41,298 nucleotides of DNA from the NCBI GenBank assembly GCA_903891325.1, contig CAITEC010000108.1, positions 1-41,298 of the forward strand, read 5' to 3'. Shown here piece by piece: positions 1-9,454 of this stretch. A program made the translations under genes and the position numbers. How positions within the stretch are numbered: position 1 is the first letter of the stretch; the number at the start of each line of letters is the position of its first letter. The notes beneath the pieces are model-generated. The model saw nothing but the letters and a program-made list of their open reading frames with translations, had not been told where the DNA came from and searched no databases. The DNA comes from an uncultured Opitutaceae bacterium. GTDB lineage: Bacteria > Verrucomicrobiota > Verrucomicrobiia > Opitutales > Opitutaceae.

Positions 1-1146
<1,146 letters not shown>

Positions 1147-1198
1147 GGCAATGGGGAAAGGATGCGGGGGATGAAAGGGTTTCGGGCGGGGGGAAGGG

Positions 1199-1594
1199 TC
1201 AGACGGCGGACCGGAGGGTCGCGAGCTGGGAGGCGACGGAGGTCTCGTAGACGTCGTCGCCGAGGCGAACGCGCAGGCCGGCGATCAGCGAGGGATTGGT
1301 GCGCTCGGTGGCGGTGATCGGCCGGCCGCGGGACTTGCTCAGCGAGGCGGCGATGTCGGCGAGGAGGGTTGCGGGAAGCTCGCCGGCATGCTCGACCACG
1401 GCGCTGCTGCGCGCGATTTCCGCGGCGATCAGCCGGTGGTAGGCCTTCAGGACGGCCAGCGGGTTGGCGGGCCGGCTCTTCTCCACATACTCCAGCACGC
1501 CGGAGACGCGCTCGGCGGAGACGGCGCCGTCGACCAGGCTCAGCTGGAAGAACCGGCGGGCAAGCTGCTGGGCTTTCTTTGAAGCGACGCTCAT
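1199..1594 (-). CDS. atpH: ATP synthase F1 subunit delta, unusually short
   Basis: This is the delta subunit (OSCP homologue), the peripheral-stalk connector between F1 alpha and the b-subunit dimer. The 131 residues begin [16 protein letters not shown]. The C-terminal half ends with a recognisable delta signature ([21 protein letters not shown]), so the b-binding part is present. The family usually runs about 175-180 residues. The missing 45 or so residues come from the N-terminal helical domain that binds the alpha N-termini. The start overlaps the atpF stop by 4 bp (1591-1594), which fixes both reading frame and start and suggests translational coupling. The call rests on position and C-terminal motif; the short length is real in this sequence, not a truncated reading frame. 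Confidence 0.9.
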   Translation of the reverse strand: MSVASKKAQQLARRFFQLSLVDGAVSAERVSGVLEYVEKSRPANPLAVLKAYHRLIAAEIARSSAVVEHAGELPATLLADIAASLSKSRGRPITATERTNPSLIAGLRVRLGDDVYETSVASQLATLRSAV

Positions 1595-2142
1595 ACGTTC
1601 GTGATCTCGCGGGCGGCGGCCTCGTTGTACCGGGCGCGGTCGTGCTCGGACATCTCGCGGGCCAGGACGCGCTCGGCGGTGGCAACGACGAGGCGGGAGA
1701 TCTCGGTCCGGGCCTCGGCGAGCATCTTGGTCTTCTCGAGCTCGATCGCGGCCTGCGCCTTGGTGATGATCCCATTGGCGCGTTCGGCGGCGTCCTTCTG
1801 CTGGCGGTCCGAGAATTCCTTCGAGGCCTTCTGTGCGTCGGCAATGATCTGCTGGCCCTTCACCTGAGCCTCCCTGACCTGGGCGGCGATCTCGAGCTGG
1901 GAGGCCTCGAGCTTGGCCTTCATCTCCTCGGCGTAGCCCAGGCCGGAGGCGATCTTCTTCTGGCGCTCATCGAGCGTGGCGAGGACCGGCTTAAACGCGA
2001 AGCGCCACAGGACGAAGGCGACAATCGCGAAGCTGAGCATCTGGGCCAGGATTCCCGGCAGGTTGATGCCGAACTCCTGGGTGATCCGGGTGACCGGATT
2101 GGATTCTTCGGCGACGGCGAGGGCGAGGAGATGGTGGGACAT
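1591..2142 (-). CDS. atpF: ATP synthase FO subunit b
   Basis: This is the peripheral-stalk subunit that anchors delta and F1 to the membrane sector. The 183-residue protein has one N-terminal membrane helix (about residues 26-48, GINLPGILAQMLSFAIVAFV followed by LWRFAFKPV). A long charged, alanine- and lysine-rich coiled coil follows (about residues 55-170), as expected for a dimerising b subunit. The start ATG at 2140-2142 places an MSHHLLALAVAEES leader before the helix. It lies between atpE (57 bp upstream) and atpH (4-bp overlap). The length is slightly above the usual 156-170 residues. Confidence 0.95.
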   Translation of the reverse strand: MSHHLLALAVAEESNPVTRITQEFGINLPGILAQMLSFAIVAFVLWRFAFKPVLATLDERQKKIASGLGYAEEMKAKLEASQLEIAAQVREAQVKGQQIIADAQKASKEFSDRQQKDAAERANGIITKAQAAIELEKTKMLAEARTEISRLVVATAERVLAREMSEHDRARYNEAAAREITNV

Positions 2143-2199
2143 GTCTGAAAAAGTGCTGAGGACGCGCCGCCCCGTCCAGCGGGTGCGGCGCGACCGGGA

Positions 2200-2475
<276 letters not shown>

Positions 2476-3372
2476 CTAGTGGTGGGCGCCGTGGGGTTGG
2501 TCTTTTCCGGCCGCCTCGGCGTGCCCGTCGCCGTGGTTGGTCAGCAGCCCGACGTACACGGCGATGAGGAGGGTGAAGACGAAGGCCTGGACGAGGCCGA
2601 CGAGCAGCTCCATGAAGTAGAAGGGCACCGGCAGGCCCCAGCGGCAGATGGCCGACATGGAGTGCAGCAGGTTCTCACCGCCGAAGATGTTCCCGTAGAG
2701 ACGAAACGAGAGCGAGATGGGCCGGGCGAAGAAGATCGAGACCAGCTCGAGGACGCCGACGGCGACGAAGATGATCGAGAGCGGGTAGTAGACGAAGGGC
2801 GAGACGTCGCCCTTGGTCGCCTTGTTGCCGAAGACGTCCACCAGGACCGTCTTGATGCCCGCGAAGCGCAGGACGAGGATCAGCCCGGCGATAAAGGCGC
2901 AGAAGGACAGCGCGATCGTCCCGTTCATGTCGGAGTGGGCGGGACGGACAAACTCCATCCACTCCCCCGCCGTGCCGTGGCGCATCATGATGGTGCCGAC
3001 GCCCGGGATCAGGCCGCTCCAGTTCTGGATCAGGATGTAGGTGAAGAGGGCGATCAGGAGCGGGAAGGTCGCCTTGATGGCCTTCGAGCCGACGATCGGG
3101 TCCACGATGTCCTTGATGCCCGTGACCAGGCTCTCGACGATCGCCTGGCCGTGCGAGGGCACCAGCTTGGGACTGCCGACAACGATCCGAATCGCGATGA
3201 TCAGGACAATCGCGACGATCCAGGTCATGACGATGCTGTTGGACACCGGAAGCGGGCCGACGTGGAACATCGGGTGAGCCATCGGCTCAAGGCCCTTCCC
3301 CTCGGCGCCGAACGCCGGCAGGACGGCGGCAAGTGACGTGAAAATTAATGCGATATGTCTGACCCGGGGCAT
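2476..3372 (-). CDS. atpB: ATP synthase FO subunit a
   Basis: This is the stator subunit that forms the proton half-channels next to the c-ring. The 298-residue protein starts with a signal-like hydrophobic segment (residues 1-22, ending AFGAEGKG). Several membrane helices and the conserved LSLSFRLYGNIFGGENLL block follow, carrying the essential arginine. Helix 5 (LVGLVQAFVFTLLIAVYVGLL) is typical. The C-terminus is an added polar, histidine-rich tail (last ~20 residues, five His). It is the first gene of the atp run; no atpI lies upstream, where glpK ends 66 bp away. The start was chosen as the first ATG after the glpK stop. Confidence 0.95.
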   Translation of the reverse strand: MPRVRHIALIFTSLAAVLPAFGAEGKGLEPMAHPMFHVGPLPVSNSIVMTWIVAIVLIIAIRIVVGSPKLVPSHGQAIVESLVTGIKDIVDPIVGSKAIKATFPLLIALFTYILIQNWSGLIPGVGTIMMRHGTAGEWMEFVRPAHSDMNGTIALSFCAFIAGLILVLRFAGIKTVLVDVFGNKATKGDVSPFVYYPLSIIFVAVGVLELVSIFFARPISLSFRLYGNIFGGENLLHSMSAICRWGLPVPFYFMELLVGLVQAFVFTLLIAVYVGLLTNHGDGHAEAAGKDQPHGAHH

Positions 3373-3408
3373 GCGCGCGCTGGATGGTGTTAAGAGTTAA
3401 AAGGGAAA

Positions 3409-3437
3409 ACTAAGAAGAATGGTTTTGCCGCAGTCAA
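3409..3437 (-). promoter_or_regulatory. Candidate promoter for atpB operon
   Basis: On the minus strand a TTGACT hexamer (3432-3437) is followed by exactly 17 nt and then CTTAGT (3409-3414), inside the 66-bp gap between glpK and atpB. The -35 is close to the sigma-70 consensus and the -10 is weak. A CTTCTTAGTTT motif occurs twice here. It suggests that the atp genes can be transcribed independently of glpK. This is a consensus match only. Confidence 0.4.
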
Positions 3438-3438
3438 A

Positions 3439-4938
3439 CTAAGAAGAAGCCCACCCCTTGGCGCAGGCGAGCGCCCGGGTCCATCCGCGCCTGTATTCTT
3501 CCATAACAGACTGGTCCCTAGAGGGTTTGAATTCCACATCCCCAGCCGCAGTCCGCGCGATTTCATCGCGGCCGGACCAAAATCCTGTCGCGAGCCCCGC
3601 GAGGCACGCGGCACCCAGTGCGGTGGTCTCCGTAATTCTCGGGCGGACGACCGGTACCCCGAGCAAATCGGCCTGAAACTGGAGCAGGGGCGCGCTGCGC
3701 GCCGCCCCGCCGTCGACGCGAAGCTCGTGGAGCGCAATCCCCGAATCCCTCTCCATGCAGCCGATGAGGTCCGCGGACTGGAACGCGATGGCCTCGATCA
3801 CCGCCCGGCAGAGGTGGGCGCGGTTCGTCCCGCGCGTGATCCCGACGAACGCGCCCCGGGCGAAGGGATCCCAGTGCGGGGCGCCGAGGCCGGTGAAGGC
3901 GGGGACGAGGTAGGCTCCGCCGGCATCGGGGACCGACGCTGCAAGCGCATCGACCTCCTGCGCCGTGGCGACGATCCGCAGCTCGTCGCGCAGCCACTGG
4001 ATTGCTGCGCCGGCCGTGAAGACGGAGCCCTCGATCGCGTATTCGGTCCTGTCGGCGATCCTCCAGGCGACCGTCGTGAGCAGGTTGTTGGTGGAGGGGA
4101 CGGCCCGGTCCCCGGTGTTCATCAGGAGGAAGCAGCCGGTCCCGTAGGTGTTCTTGGCCATCCCGGGTCGGAAGCAGGCCTGGCCGAAGAGGGCGGCCTG
4201 CTGGTCCCCGGCGATCCCGGCGATCGGGGCCCCGGCGGGGAAGTGCCGCCGGCCGACCTCCCCGTACACCTCGGACGAGGTGCGGACCTCGGGGAGCACG
4301 GCGCGGGGAATGCCGAAGAGAGCGAGCAGCTCGGCGTCCCACGCGCCGGTGTGGATATTGAAGAGGAGCGTGCGCGACGCGTTGCTCGGGTCGGTGACGT
4401 GCAGTCGTCCGCCGGTGAGCTGCCAGAGCAACCAGGTGTCCACGGTCCCGAAGCAGAGTTTTCCCGCGGCCGCCCTCTCCCCCGCCCCGGGCACGTTGTC
4501 GAGGAGCCAGCGCAACTTGGTGGCCGAGAAATAGGGATCGATCCGAAGCCCCGTGCGGGAGGTTACCATCGGCTCGCAACCGTCCTTCCGGAGGCGCGCG
4601 CACGCATCCGCGGTGCGGCGATCCTGCCACACGATCGCATTGTGGACCGGCTTCCCCGTCTCCCGGTCCCAGAGGATTGCGGTCTCGCGCTGGTTGGCCA
4701 CGCCCACCGCCGCGAGGTCCTCCCCGGACAGCCCGGCGCGGGCCATCGCCTCCGCGGCGGTGGCTTCCTGGCTCGCCCAAATTTCCAGCGGATCGTGCTC
4801 GACCCAGCCGGGCCGGGGATAGATCTGGACAATCTCCCTCTGTGCGGAGGAGACGACGCCTCCCGCGCGGTCAAAGACGATGGCCCGCGAGCTGGTGGTG
4901 CCCTGGTCGAGCGCGAGAATGTGCTGCGGGCGGCTCAT
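3439..4938 (-). CDS. glpK: Glycerol kinase
   Basis: This is a FGGY-family kinase that phosphorylates glycerol to sn-glycerol 3-phosphate with ATP in the cytoplasm. The 499 residues match the family length. The N-terminus carries the phosphate-binding [16 protein letters not shown]. Substrate-contact blocks [20 protein letters not shown] and the catalytic-base region [13 protein letters not shown] follow, then [16 protein letters not shown], and [20 protein letters not shown] near the FGGY signature. The start overlaps the trmB stop by 4 bp (4935-4938), so it is probably translated from the mnmG-trmB transcript. No glpF or glpD is adjacent. It occupies the slot between the mnmG block and the atp operon, where parA/parB often lie in other bacteria. 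Confidence 0.97.
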   Translation of the reverse strand: MSRPQHILALDQGTTSSRAIVFDRAGGVVSSAQREIVQIYPRPGWVEHDPLEIWASQEATAAEAMARAGLSGEDLAAVGVANQRETAILWDRETGKPVHNAIVWQDRRTADACARLRKDGCEPMVTSRTGLRIDPYFSATKLRWLLDNVPGAGERAAAGKLCFGTVDTWLLWQLTGGRLHVTDPSNASRTLLFNIHTGAWDAELLALFGIPRAVLPEVRTSSEVYGEVGRRHFPAGAPIAGIAGDQQAALFGQACFRPGMAKNTYGTGCFLLMNTGDRAVPSTNNLLTTVAWRIADRTEYAIEGSVFTAGAAIQWLRDELRIVATAQEVDALAASVPDAGGAYLVPAFTGLGAPHWDPFARGAFVGITRGTNRAHLCRAVIEAIAFQSADLIGCMERDSGIALHELRVDGGAARSAPLLQFQADLLGVPVVRPRITETTALGAACLAGLATGFWSGRDEIARTAAGDVEFKPSRDQSVMEEYRRGWTRALACAKGWASS

Positions 4939-5537
4939 GGCGCGATGGCGACCAGCGAGTGGCGGGCCCGGGCCCTGCTCTGGAAAACCGTCGGCGATTC
5001 AAAGGGCCAGGACTCCTCCGAGAGCGGCCAGGAGGGGTTGGCGGCAATCACCGACCGGGCCTCCGTGAAATACGGCTCGTAGTCGGTGCGAAAATAGAGC
5101 CGGGCCCCCTGCCCTGCCCGCGCGGCGATCCTCCCGATGAAATCCGGCCGAATGAGCCGGTTTTTGTGATGGCGGCGCTTGGGCCAAGGGTCGGGAAAAA
5201 GGATATAGAGCGCGGAAAAACGAGCGCCCTCGGGCAATACGGCGAGAAAATCATCAGCGTCGGCCTGGATGAAGTGGAGATTGGCAAGCCCGGCGCGGTG
5301 GCGCTTTCGCTCGGCGCGCGCGATCCTCTCCGCGATGATGTCGATCCCGACGCAGGTGGTCTCGCGGTGGAGCGCCGCATAGGCGGTCAGGAAGTGGCCG
5401 TGCCCGCTGCCGATTTCCCAGACGAAGGAGGCGCCCGGCTTCAGGATTTTCGCGCAGGTCTTCCGCAGGTTGGCGCGGCGCTCGACAAGGACTGCGGCGT
5501 ATTCCGGGCTCAGGGGAGAATTGACTCGAGTCGTCAT
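4935..5537 (-). CDS. trmB: tRNA (guanine-N7-)-methyltransferase TrmB
   Basis: This SAM-dependent class I methyltransferase makes m7G46 in the tRNA variable loop. The 200-residue protein shows motif I as [12 protein letters not shown] (about residues 38-49) and [10 protein letters not shown]. The family hallmark [15 protein letters not shown] follows at about residues 118-132. The start overlaps mnmG by 4 bp (5534-5537) and the stop overlaps glpK by 4 bp, giving a tightly coupled mnmG-trmB-glpK set. In many bacteria the gene after mnmG is another RNA methyltransferase, rsmG; here trmB holds that place. Confidence 0.95.
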   Translation of the reverse strand: MTTRVNSPLSPEYAAVLVERRANLRKTCAKILKPGASFVWEIGSGHGHFLTAYAALHRETTCVGIDIIAERIARAERKRHRAGLANLHFIQADADDFLAVLPEGARFSALYILFPDPWPKRRHHKNRLIRPDFIGRIAARAGQGARLYFRTDYEPYFTEARSVIAANPSWPLSEESWPFESPTVFQSRARARHSLVAIAP

Positions 5538-7396
5538 TTTCCAGCGCCCGCCGCGATCTTGACCATCAGGAGGCTGATATCAGATGGATTGACGCCGCTG
5601 ATCCGACTGGCCTGCCCGAGGGTATAGGGTTTGAACGCGGCGAGCTTTAGGGCACTTTCGCGACGCAACCCCTTGATTGTTAGGAAGTCCATTTCAGACG
5701 GAATCCGGATTTTTTCGATATGTTCAAGTTTTCCAATCTGGCGCTGCTCCCTATCTATATATCCCTTATATTTAACATGATAGTAGACTTCAGAGCGGAC
5801 TTCGATGGACTCTGCGAGGAAGGCTGCGGGAAGCGAAGCGCCCTCCCCTTCCCTCCTGATGGCATCGGCAATTGTAATACCATGGATACGAGTCGTTTCC
5901 ATCGAAGCAACCCAGGTTCTTACCTGTTGGCGCTTCGCTTTGATTCGATCTAACCTACTTTTAGATAACAGGTTAAAATTTTCGGCATGATCGAGAAGCC
6001 GAAGCTCGGCACTTCCATGGTTAAAGAGAAGACGGTGCTCCGCCCTACTCGTAAACATCCTGTAAGGTTCTTTAGTGCCTTTGGTTACGAGATCATCGAT
6101 CAAGACTCCGATGTAGCCTTCGTGCCTCCCGATAATCAATGGTTGCCCTCCCCTAGCCCGTTGGACAGCATTTACCCCGGCAATCAATCCCTGGGCCGCT
6201 GCCTCTTCGTAACCCGAGGTTCCATTGATCTGTCCAGCAAAGAAGAGGTTTTCAACCTTCTTGGATTCAAGCGACGGATAAAGTTGGGTCGGTGGCGCGA
6301 AGTCATATTCGACTGCATAAGCCGGTCTAAGGATAACGGCATTTTCAAGACCAGGTATGCTATGGACAATCTCTAGCTGGATATCAAACGGCAAGGACGT
6401 GGAAAGGCCGTTAACATAATATTCGTTCGTGCTGCGACCTTCGGGCTCGAGGTACAGGAGATGCCGCGGCTTGTCGGCAAAGCGCACAAACTTATCTTCA
6501 ATGCTTGGACAGTACCGTGGACCAATGCCGTGGATCTCGCCGCCATAAAGGGCCGACTTATCCAGATTCGTCCGAACAATGTCGGCAGTTTCCGGCGTGG
6601 TGTACGTCATCCAACAGGATACCTGTTGAGATCCGGGCTGCCATCCGAGACGTGTCTCATCGGAATGTTCCACGTGGAACAAATCGACTTCATCCCTCGT
6701 ATCGTGGAAGGCAAAAAGGGTGGGAGTGAGATCACCTTTCTGCTCCCGCATCTTTGTGAAATCAATACTTCTTCCGAGGAGGCGAGGAGGTGTTCCCGTC
6801 TTCAGGCGCTGGAGTTCTATACCGGCTTCTAAAAAGCTGTTGGATAATGTCTTGGAACTAAAGTCACCCAGGCGACCGCCTTCATTTTTATTCTTTCCAA
6901 TGTGCATCAATCCCTTCAGAAAAGTGCCCGTCGTAATCACTACCGACGTACCAAAAAAATCAATATCGAGATTGGTGTGGCACCCGACGACCCGACCGTC
7001 CTTAAAAATCAATCCGGAGACCGTTGCCTGAAAAATCTGGAGGTGGGGTTGGAGCTCCAGGGTGTGCTTCAGGCGGAACTGGTAGGCCTTCTTGTCGCAC
7101 TGGGCCCGGGGAGATTGAACGGCCGGACCTTTGGATTCGTTGAGAAGCCGGAACTGAATGGCGGTGACATCGGTGTTGATCGCCATCTCGCCCCCGAGGG
7201 CATCGATCTCCCGGACCATCTGGCCCTTGGCCTGGCCGCCTATGGCCGGGTTGCAGCTCATCTGGGCGATCGTGTCGATGTTCCCAGTGAGGAGCAGGGT
7301 ATTGGCCCCCATGCGGGCCGCCGCCAGCGCCGCCTCGACCCCCGCATGGCCGGCGCCGCAGACGATGACGTCGAAATGTATCTTATTGTAGATCAA
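5534..7396 (-). CDS. mnmG: tRNA uridine-5-carboxymethylaminomethyl(34) synthesis protein MnmG (GidA)
   Basis: This is the FAD-dependent partner of MnmE in making cmnm5U34 at the tRNA wobble position. The 620 residues match the family length. The FAD-binding motif [18 protein letters not shown] is at the N-terminus, followed by [23 protein letters not shown]. The [17 protein letters not shown] and [20 protein letters not shown] blocks hold conserved family signatures, and the C-terminal helical MnmE-binding domain is complete. Two things are odd. The middle and 3' parts (about 5560-7030) are visibly richer in A+T than the first 300 bp and the neighbours. A parS-type palindrome at 6666-6681 codes for the FHVEH residues near position 240, in a segment that appears longer than in E. 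coli MnmG. Confidence 0.96.
   Translation of the reverse strand: MIYNKIHFDVIVCGAGHAGVEAALAAARMGANTLLLTGNIDTIAQMSCNPAIGGQAKGQMVREIDALGGEMAINTDVTAIQFRLLNESKGPAVQSPRAQCDKKAYQFRLKHTLELQPHLQIFQATVSGLIFKDGRVVGCHTNLDIDFFGTSVVITTGTFLKGLMHIGKNKNEGGRLGDFSSKTLSNSFLEAGIELQRLKTGTPPRLLGRSIDFTKMREQKGDLTPTLFAFHDTRDEVDLFHVEHSDETRLGWQPGSQQVSCWMTYTTPETADIVRTNLDKSALYGGEIHGIGPRYCPSIEDKFVRFADKPRHLLYLEPEGRSTNEYYVNGLSTSLPFDIQLEIVHSIPGLENAVILRPAYAVEYDFAPPTQLYPSLESKKVENLFFAGQINGTSGYEEAAAQGLIAGVNAVQRARGGQPLIIGRHEGYIGVLIDDLVTKGTKEPYRMFTSRAEHRLLFNHGSAELRLLDHAENFNLLSKSRLDRIKAKRQQVRTWVASMETTRIHGITIADAIRREGEGASLPAAFLAESIEVRSEVYYHVKYKGYIDREQRQIGKLEHIEKIRIPSEMDFLTIKGLRRESALKLAAFKPYTLGQASRISGVNPSDISLLMVKIAAGAGK
6666..6681. promoter_or_regulatory. 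parS: parS-type centromere site inside mnmG
   Basis: TGTTCCACGTGGAACA is a perfect 16-bp palindrome and matches the bacterial ParB-binding consensus TGTTNCACGTGAAACA closely. It lies inside the mnmG reading frame, where it encodes FHVEH. In many bacteria parS sites cluster near mnmG/parAB and oriC, and mnmE-mnmG-atp is an origin-proximal gene set. The role as ParB/Spo0J loading site is inferred. No parA or parB is in the window, and I saw no second match. Confidence 0.8.
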
Positions 7397-7532
7397 ACTA
7401 ATGAGGTGTCGGGGTGGGGCGGTCGACGGAAAGAATTATTGTATCCAAAATAATCTTACAAATGAGGGCGGGAAAGGAGGGTATACAGGGCGGGTGGCGG
7501 ATTCAATACGCAGAAATAGGAGGGTTAGCGCC

Positions 7533-7677
7533 CAATAGCCCGGGAATACCCCCTGCGCCGCTCCACTGCGCAAGGCCCGATCTGGTCGCCAGACCGCCGT
7601 CCAGCCTCATGGGTGGACGGCAAAAGGCGACCAATGAGCTCCGTTAATGCGGCTCCGGAGGTATTCCCGGGCTATTG
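7533..7677 (-). repeat. Structured palindrome-ended element, copy 1 (nested stems)
   Basis: This lies in the 517-bp gap between mnmE and mnmG. The ends are a perfect 18-bp inverted repeat (7533-7550 CAATAGCCCGGGAATACC, 7660-7677 its complement). Inside are nested stems TGGTCGCC/GGCGACCA and GCCGTCCA/TGGACGGC around a 10-nt loop. Read on the minus strand, the core (about 90 nt after the left arm) is nearly the same as the element at 22734-22887, while the outer arms are unrelated to that copy's arms. Stem differences between copies are compensatory (T-A to C-G, A-T to C-G). It could be a structured RNA, or a mobile core inserted in a palindrome. The remaining sequence of this gap at 7397-7532 shows nothing recognisable. 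Confidence 0.8.
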
Positions 7678-7701
7678 AGTGCAATTGGAGGGGGGATTGC
7701 G

Positions 7702-7750
7702 GCAGAAACCTGAAACCTGAGACCTGAAACCTGAGTCGATCCTTCAAACT
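7702..7750 (+). repeat. Heptamer repeat (AAACCTG family) with GTCGATCC tail
   Basis: The sequence is built of 7-nt units AAACCTG, AAACCTG, AGACCTG, AAACCTG, preceded by GCAG and followed by AGTCGATCCTTCAAAC. The same GCAG-heptamer block recurs between genes at 18994, 19545, 31140, 32667 and 33997, and in reverse at 19623-19662. The long tail is shared only with the 19545 and 19623 copies. No coding role is seen here. Confidence 0.75.
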
Positions 7751-7818
7751 TCAGGGCTGATAGTCCGGCAGCTTGTCCGGCGCAACGAAGTGGAGGCGGA
7801 GAACGGAGTGTAGACGGA

Positions 7819-7884
7819 AGACCCCGGGGCTTGGGGTCCTATGTTCGATCACCAATCACCGGCCTCTAGGAGGCCGGCTACAAC
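7819..7884 (-). repeat. REP-like element, shortened copy
   Basis: This segment (GACCCCGG, CTTGGGG, GATCACCAATC, then the GGCCTC...GAGGCC hairpin and GGCTACA) is an inverted, end-trimmed copy of the element at 9343-9444. The two copies flank mnmE in opposite orientation. The terminal CCGGGGTC hairpin halves are partly missing here. The element ends 30 bp before the mnmE stop. Confidence 0.7.
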
Positions 7885-7913
7885 GATCCCCGAAAAAAAA
7901 CCGCACCGGGTGC

Positions 7914-9269
7914 TTACTTCCCAATGCAAAATTCGGCGAACAGGCGATCAAGCATCTGCTCGTTGTCGATTTTTCCGGAAATTTCTCCGAAGGCGCCGAG
8001 GGCGCCGCGCAGGTCGCTGGCGATGAGCTCGAGCGGGGCGTCGGAATCCAGCTTGTTCAGGGCATCCGAGAGGCACTCCTGCGCCTGGAGAAGGGAACGG
8101 GAGTGGCGGGCGTTGATCACGATGCCGTCCTCGCCGGCCGTGCGGGTGAAGCCGTCGGCCAGCGAGGCCACGGCGGCCATCAGCGCGGGGATGCCATCGC
8201 CCGTCAATGCGGAGACCGGGATCGCCGGGAGTCCCGCGGGCGCGGAGGCGAGGGGAGGCCCGCGAAGGAGGTCGGTTTTGTTCAGTGCGACCACCGCGGT
8301 GCCGGGAAGCAGCCGGGCGGCAAGGTGGGCGGGCAGGGGAGGGGACGGGCGGCCGGCGTCGAGGACGAGGATGATTATATCAGAATCTTGGATACGATCT
8401 TCTGTCCGCGATATCCCCAGCCGCTCGACTTCGCCGGGAGAGGGGTTGAGCCCGGCCGTGTCGATCAGCCGGAGGCAGTGGGGTCCGGCGATGATCCGCT
8501 CCTCGATGAAGTCGCGCGTCGTGCCCGGCTCGGGGCTCACGATCGCCCGCTCGCTTCCCACGAGCCGGTTGAGCAGCGAACTCTTGCCGGCGTTGGGCTC
8601 GCCGACGATGACGGTCTTCACGCCGTCGCGGAGCAGCTCGCCGTGGCGGCGCGTGGCCAGGAGCCCGGCGGTCGCGCGCAGGAGGGGCTCGACCGCGGCC
8701 CGCAGGGCGGCGCGGTCCTCCGCCGGGATATCCTCCTCGGGAAAGTCGATCTGCGCCTCGACCCGGGCCAGCGCGGCGAGGAGCGAGCCGGAAAGCGACT
8801 CCAGGTGCCGGCCAAAGGCGCCGCGAAGCTGCCGCTGCGCGGCGGCCAGCGCGAGATCGCCCCGGGCGCTGATTACGTCCATGACCGCCTCGGCCTGGCT
8901 CAGGTCGAGCCGGCCGTTGAGGAAAGCGCGCCGCGTGAATTCCCCCGGTTCCGCCGGCCGGCAGCCGCGGGCGTGGAGGTCCTCGAGGATCCGCTGGGCG
9001 ATGTAGGGATTCCCGTGGCAGGAGATTTCAAGCAGGTCCTCGCCGGTGTACGAGCGGGGCGCGGGGAAGAGCGTGAAGAGGGCATCGTCGAGGACGGTCC
9101 CCGCCCGGTCGCGGTAGTCACCCCGGGTCGCCGCGCGGGGAGGGGGGAGGGGGCCGAGGATGTCACTGGCGACCCGTGTTGTATCAGATCCTGTGATACG
9201 AATAACCGCCAGGGCCGACGTGCCCGCGGGCGTCGCGAGCGCGGCGATGGTGTCGAGCGGCCGTTCCAT
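7914..9269 (-). CDS. mnmE: tRNA modification GTPase MnmE (TrmE)
   Basis: This GTPase dimer works with MnmG to install the cmnm5 group on U34 of tRNAs, using a folate cofactor. The 451 residues show the N-terminal folate-binding domain (TIAALATPAGTSALAVIRITG). The G domain sits in the middle: G1 GEPNAGKSSLLN, G3 DTAG and G4 NKTD. The C-terminal catalytic FCIGK closes the protein with the invariant cysteine. The ATG at 9267-9269 is the natural start just after an intergenic REP-like element. It is separated from mnmG by 517 bp of repeats, so the pair may not share one transcript as they often do elsewhere. Confidence 0.97.
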   Translation of the reverse strand: MERPLDTIAALATPAGTSALAVIRITGSDTTRVASDILGPLPPPRAATRGDYRDRAGTVLDDALFTLFPAPRSYTGEDLLEISCHGNPYIAQRILEDLHARGCRPAEPGEFTRRAFLNGRLDLSQAEAVMDVISARGDLALAAAQRQLRGAFGRHLESLSGSLLAALARVEAQIDFPEEDIPAEDRAALRAAVEPLLRATAGLLATRRHGELLRDGVKTVIVGEPNAGKSSLLNRLVGSERAIVSPEPGTTRDFIEERIIAGPHCLRLIDTAGLNPSPGEVERLGISRTEDRIQDSDIIILVLDAGRPSPPLPAHLAARLLPGTAVVALNKTDLLRGPPLASAPAGLPAIPVSALTGDGIPALMAAVASLADGFTRTAGEDGIVINARHSRSLLQAQECLSDALNKLDSDAPLELIASDLRGALGAFGEISGKIDNEQMLDRLFAEFCIGK

Positions 9270-9342
9270 GGGCCTATCGAAGCAAGGGCGGCGGCATAAT
9301 CAAACCGTAACGCCGGGGATGATCGTTGTGCCTCCGGGTTCG

Positions 9343-9444
9343 AATGTAGCCGGGGTCCCAGACCCCGGCCGGCCTCGGAGAGGCCGGGGATTGGTGATCA
9401 GAAATAGGGCCCCAAGCACCGGGGTCTGGGACCCCGGCCACAAT
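9343..9444 (+). repeat. REP-like element with inverted terminal hairpins (full copy)
   Basis: About 100 bp between the YceH gene and mnmE. The left end TGTAGCCGGGGTCCCAG and the right end (complement TGTGGCCGGGGTCCCAG) form 24-bp near-perfect terminal inverted repeats, and each end is itself the palindrome CCGGGGTCNNNGACCCCGG. A GGCCTC/GAGGCC hairpin lies between. The layout of two inverted REPs around a spacer is that of REPIN/MITE-like elements. Related units occur at 7819-7884, 19036-19062 and 19598-19621. Confidence 0.75.
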
Positions 9445-9454
9445 TTTCGAAGGC

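Noticed and set aside
7533-7677. Simple MITE with terminal inverted repeats
   Set aside because: The arms differ completely from those of the second copy while the core is conserved, the reverse of what a transposase-mobilised MITE shows; kept as a separate structured element.
7702-7734. Heptamer repeats as a CRISPR-like array
   Set aside because: Units are 7 nt without spacers and occur as short blocks at many sites; no cas genes.
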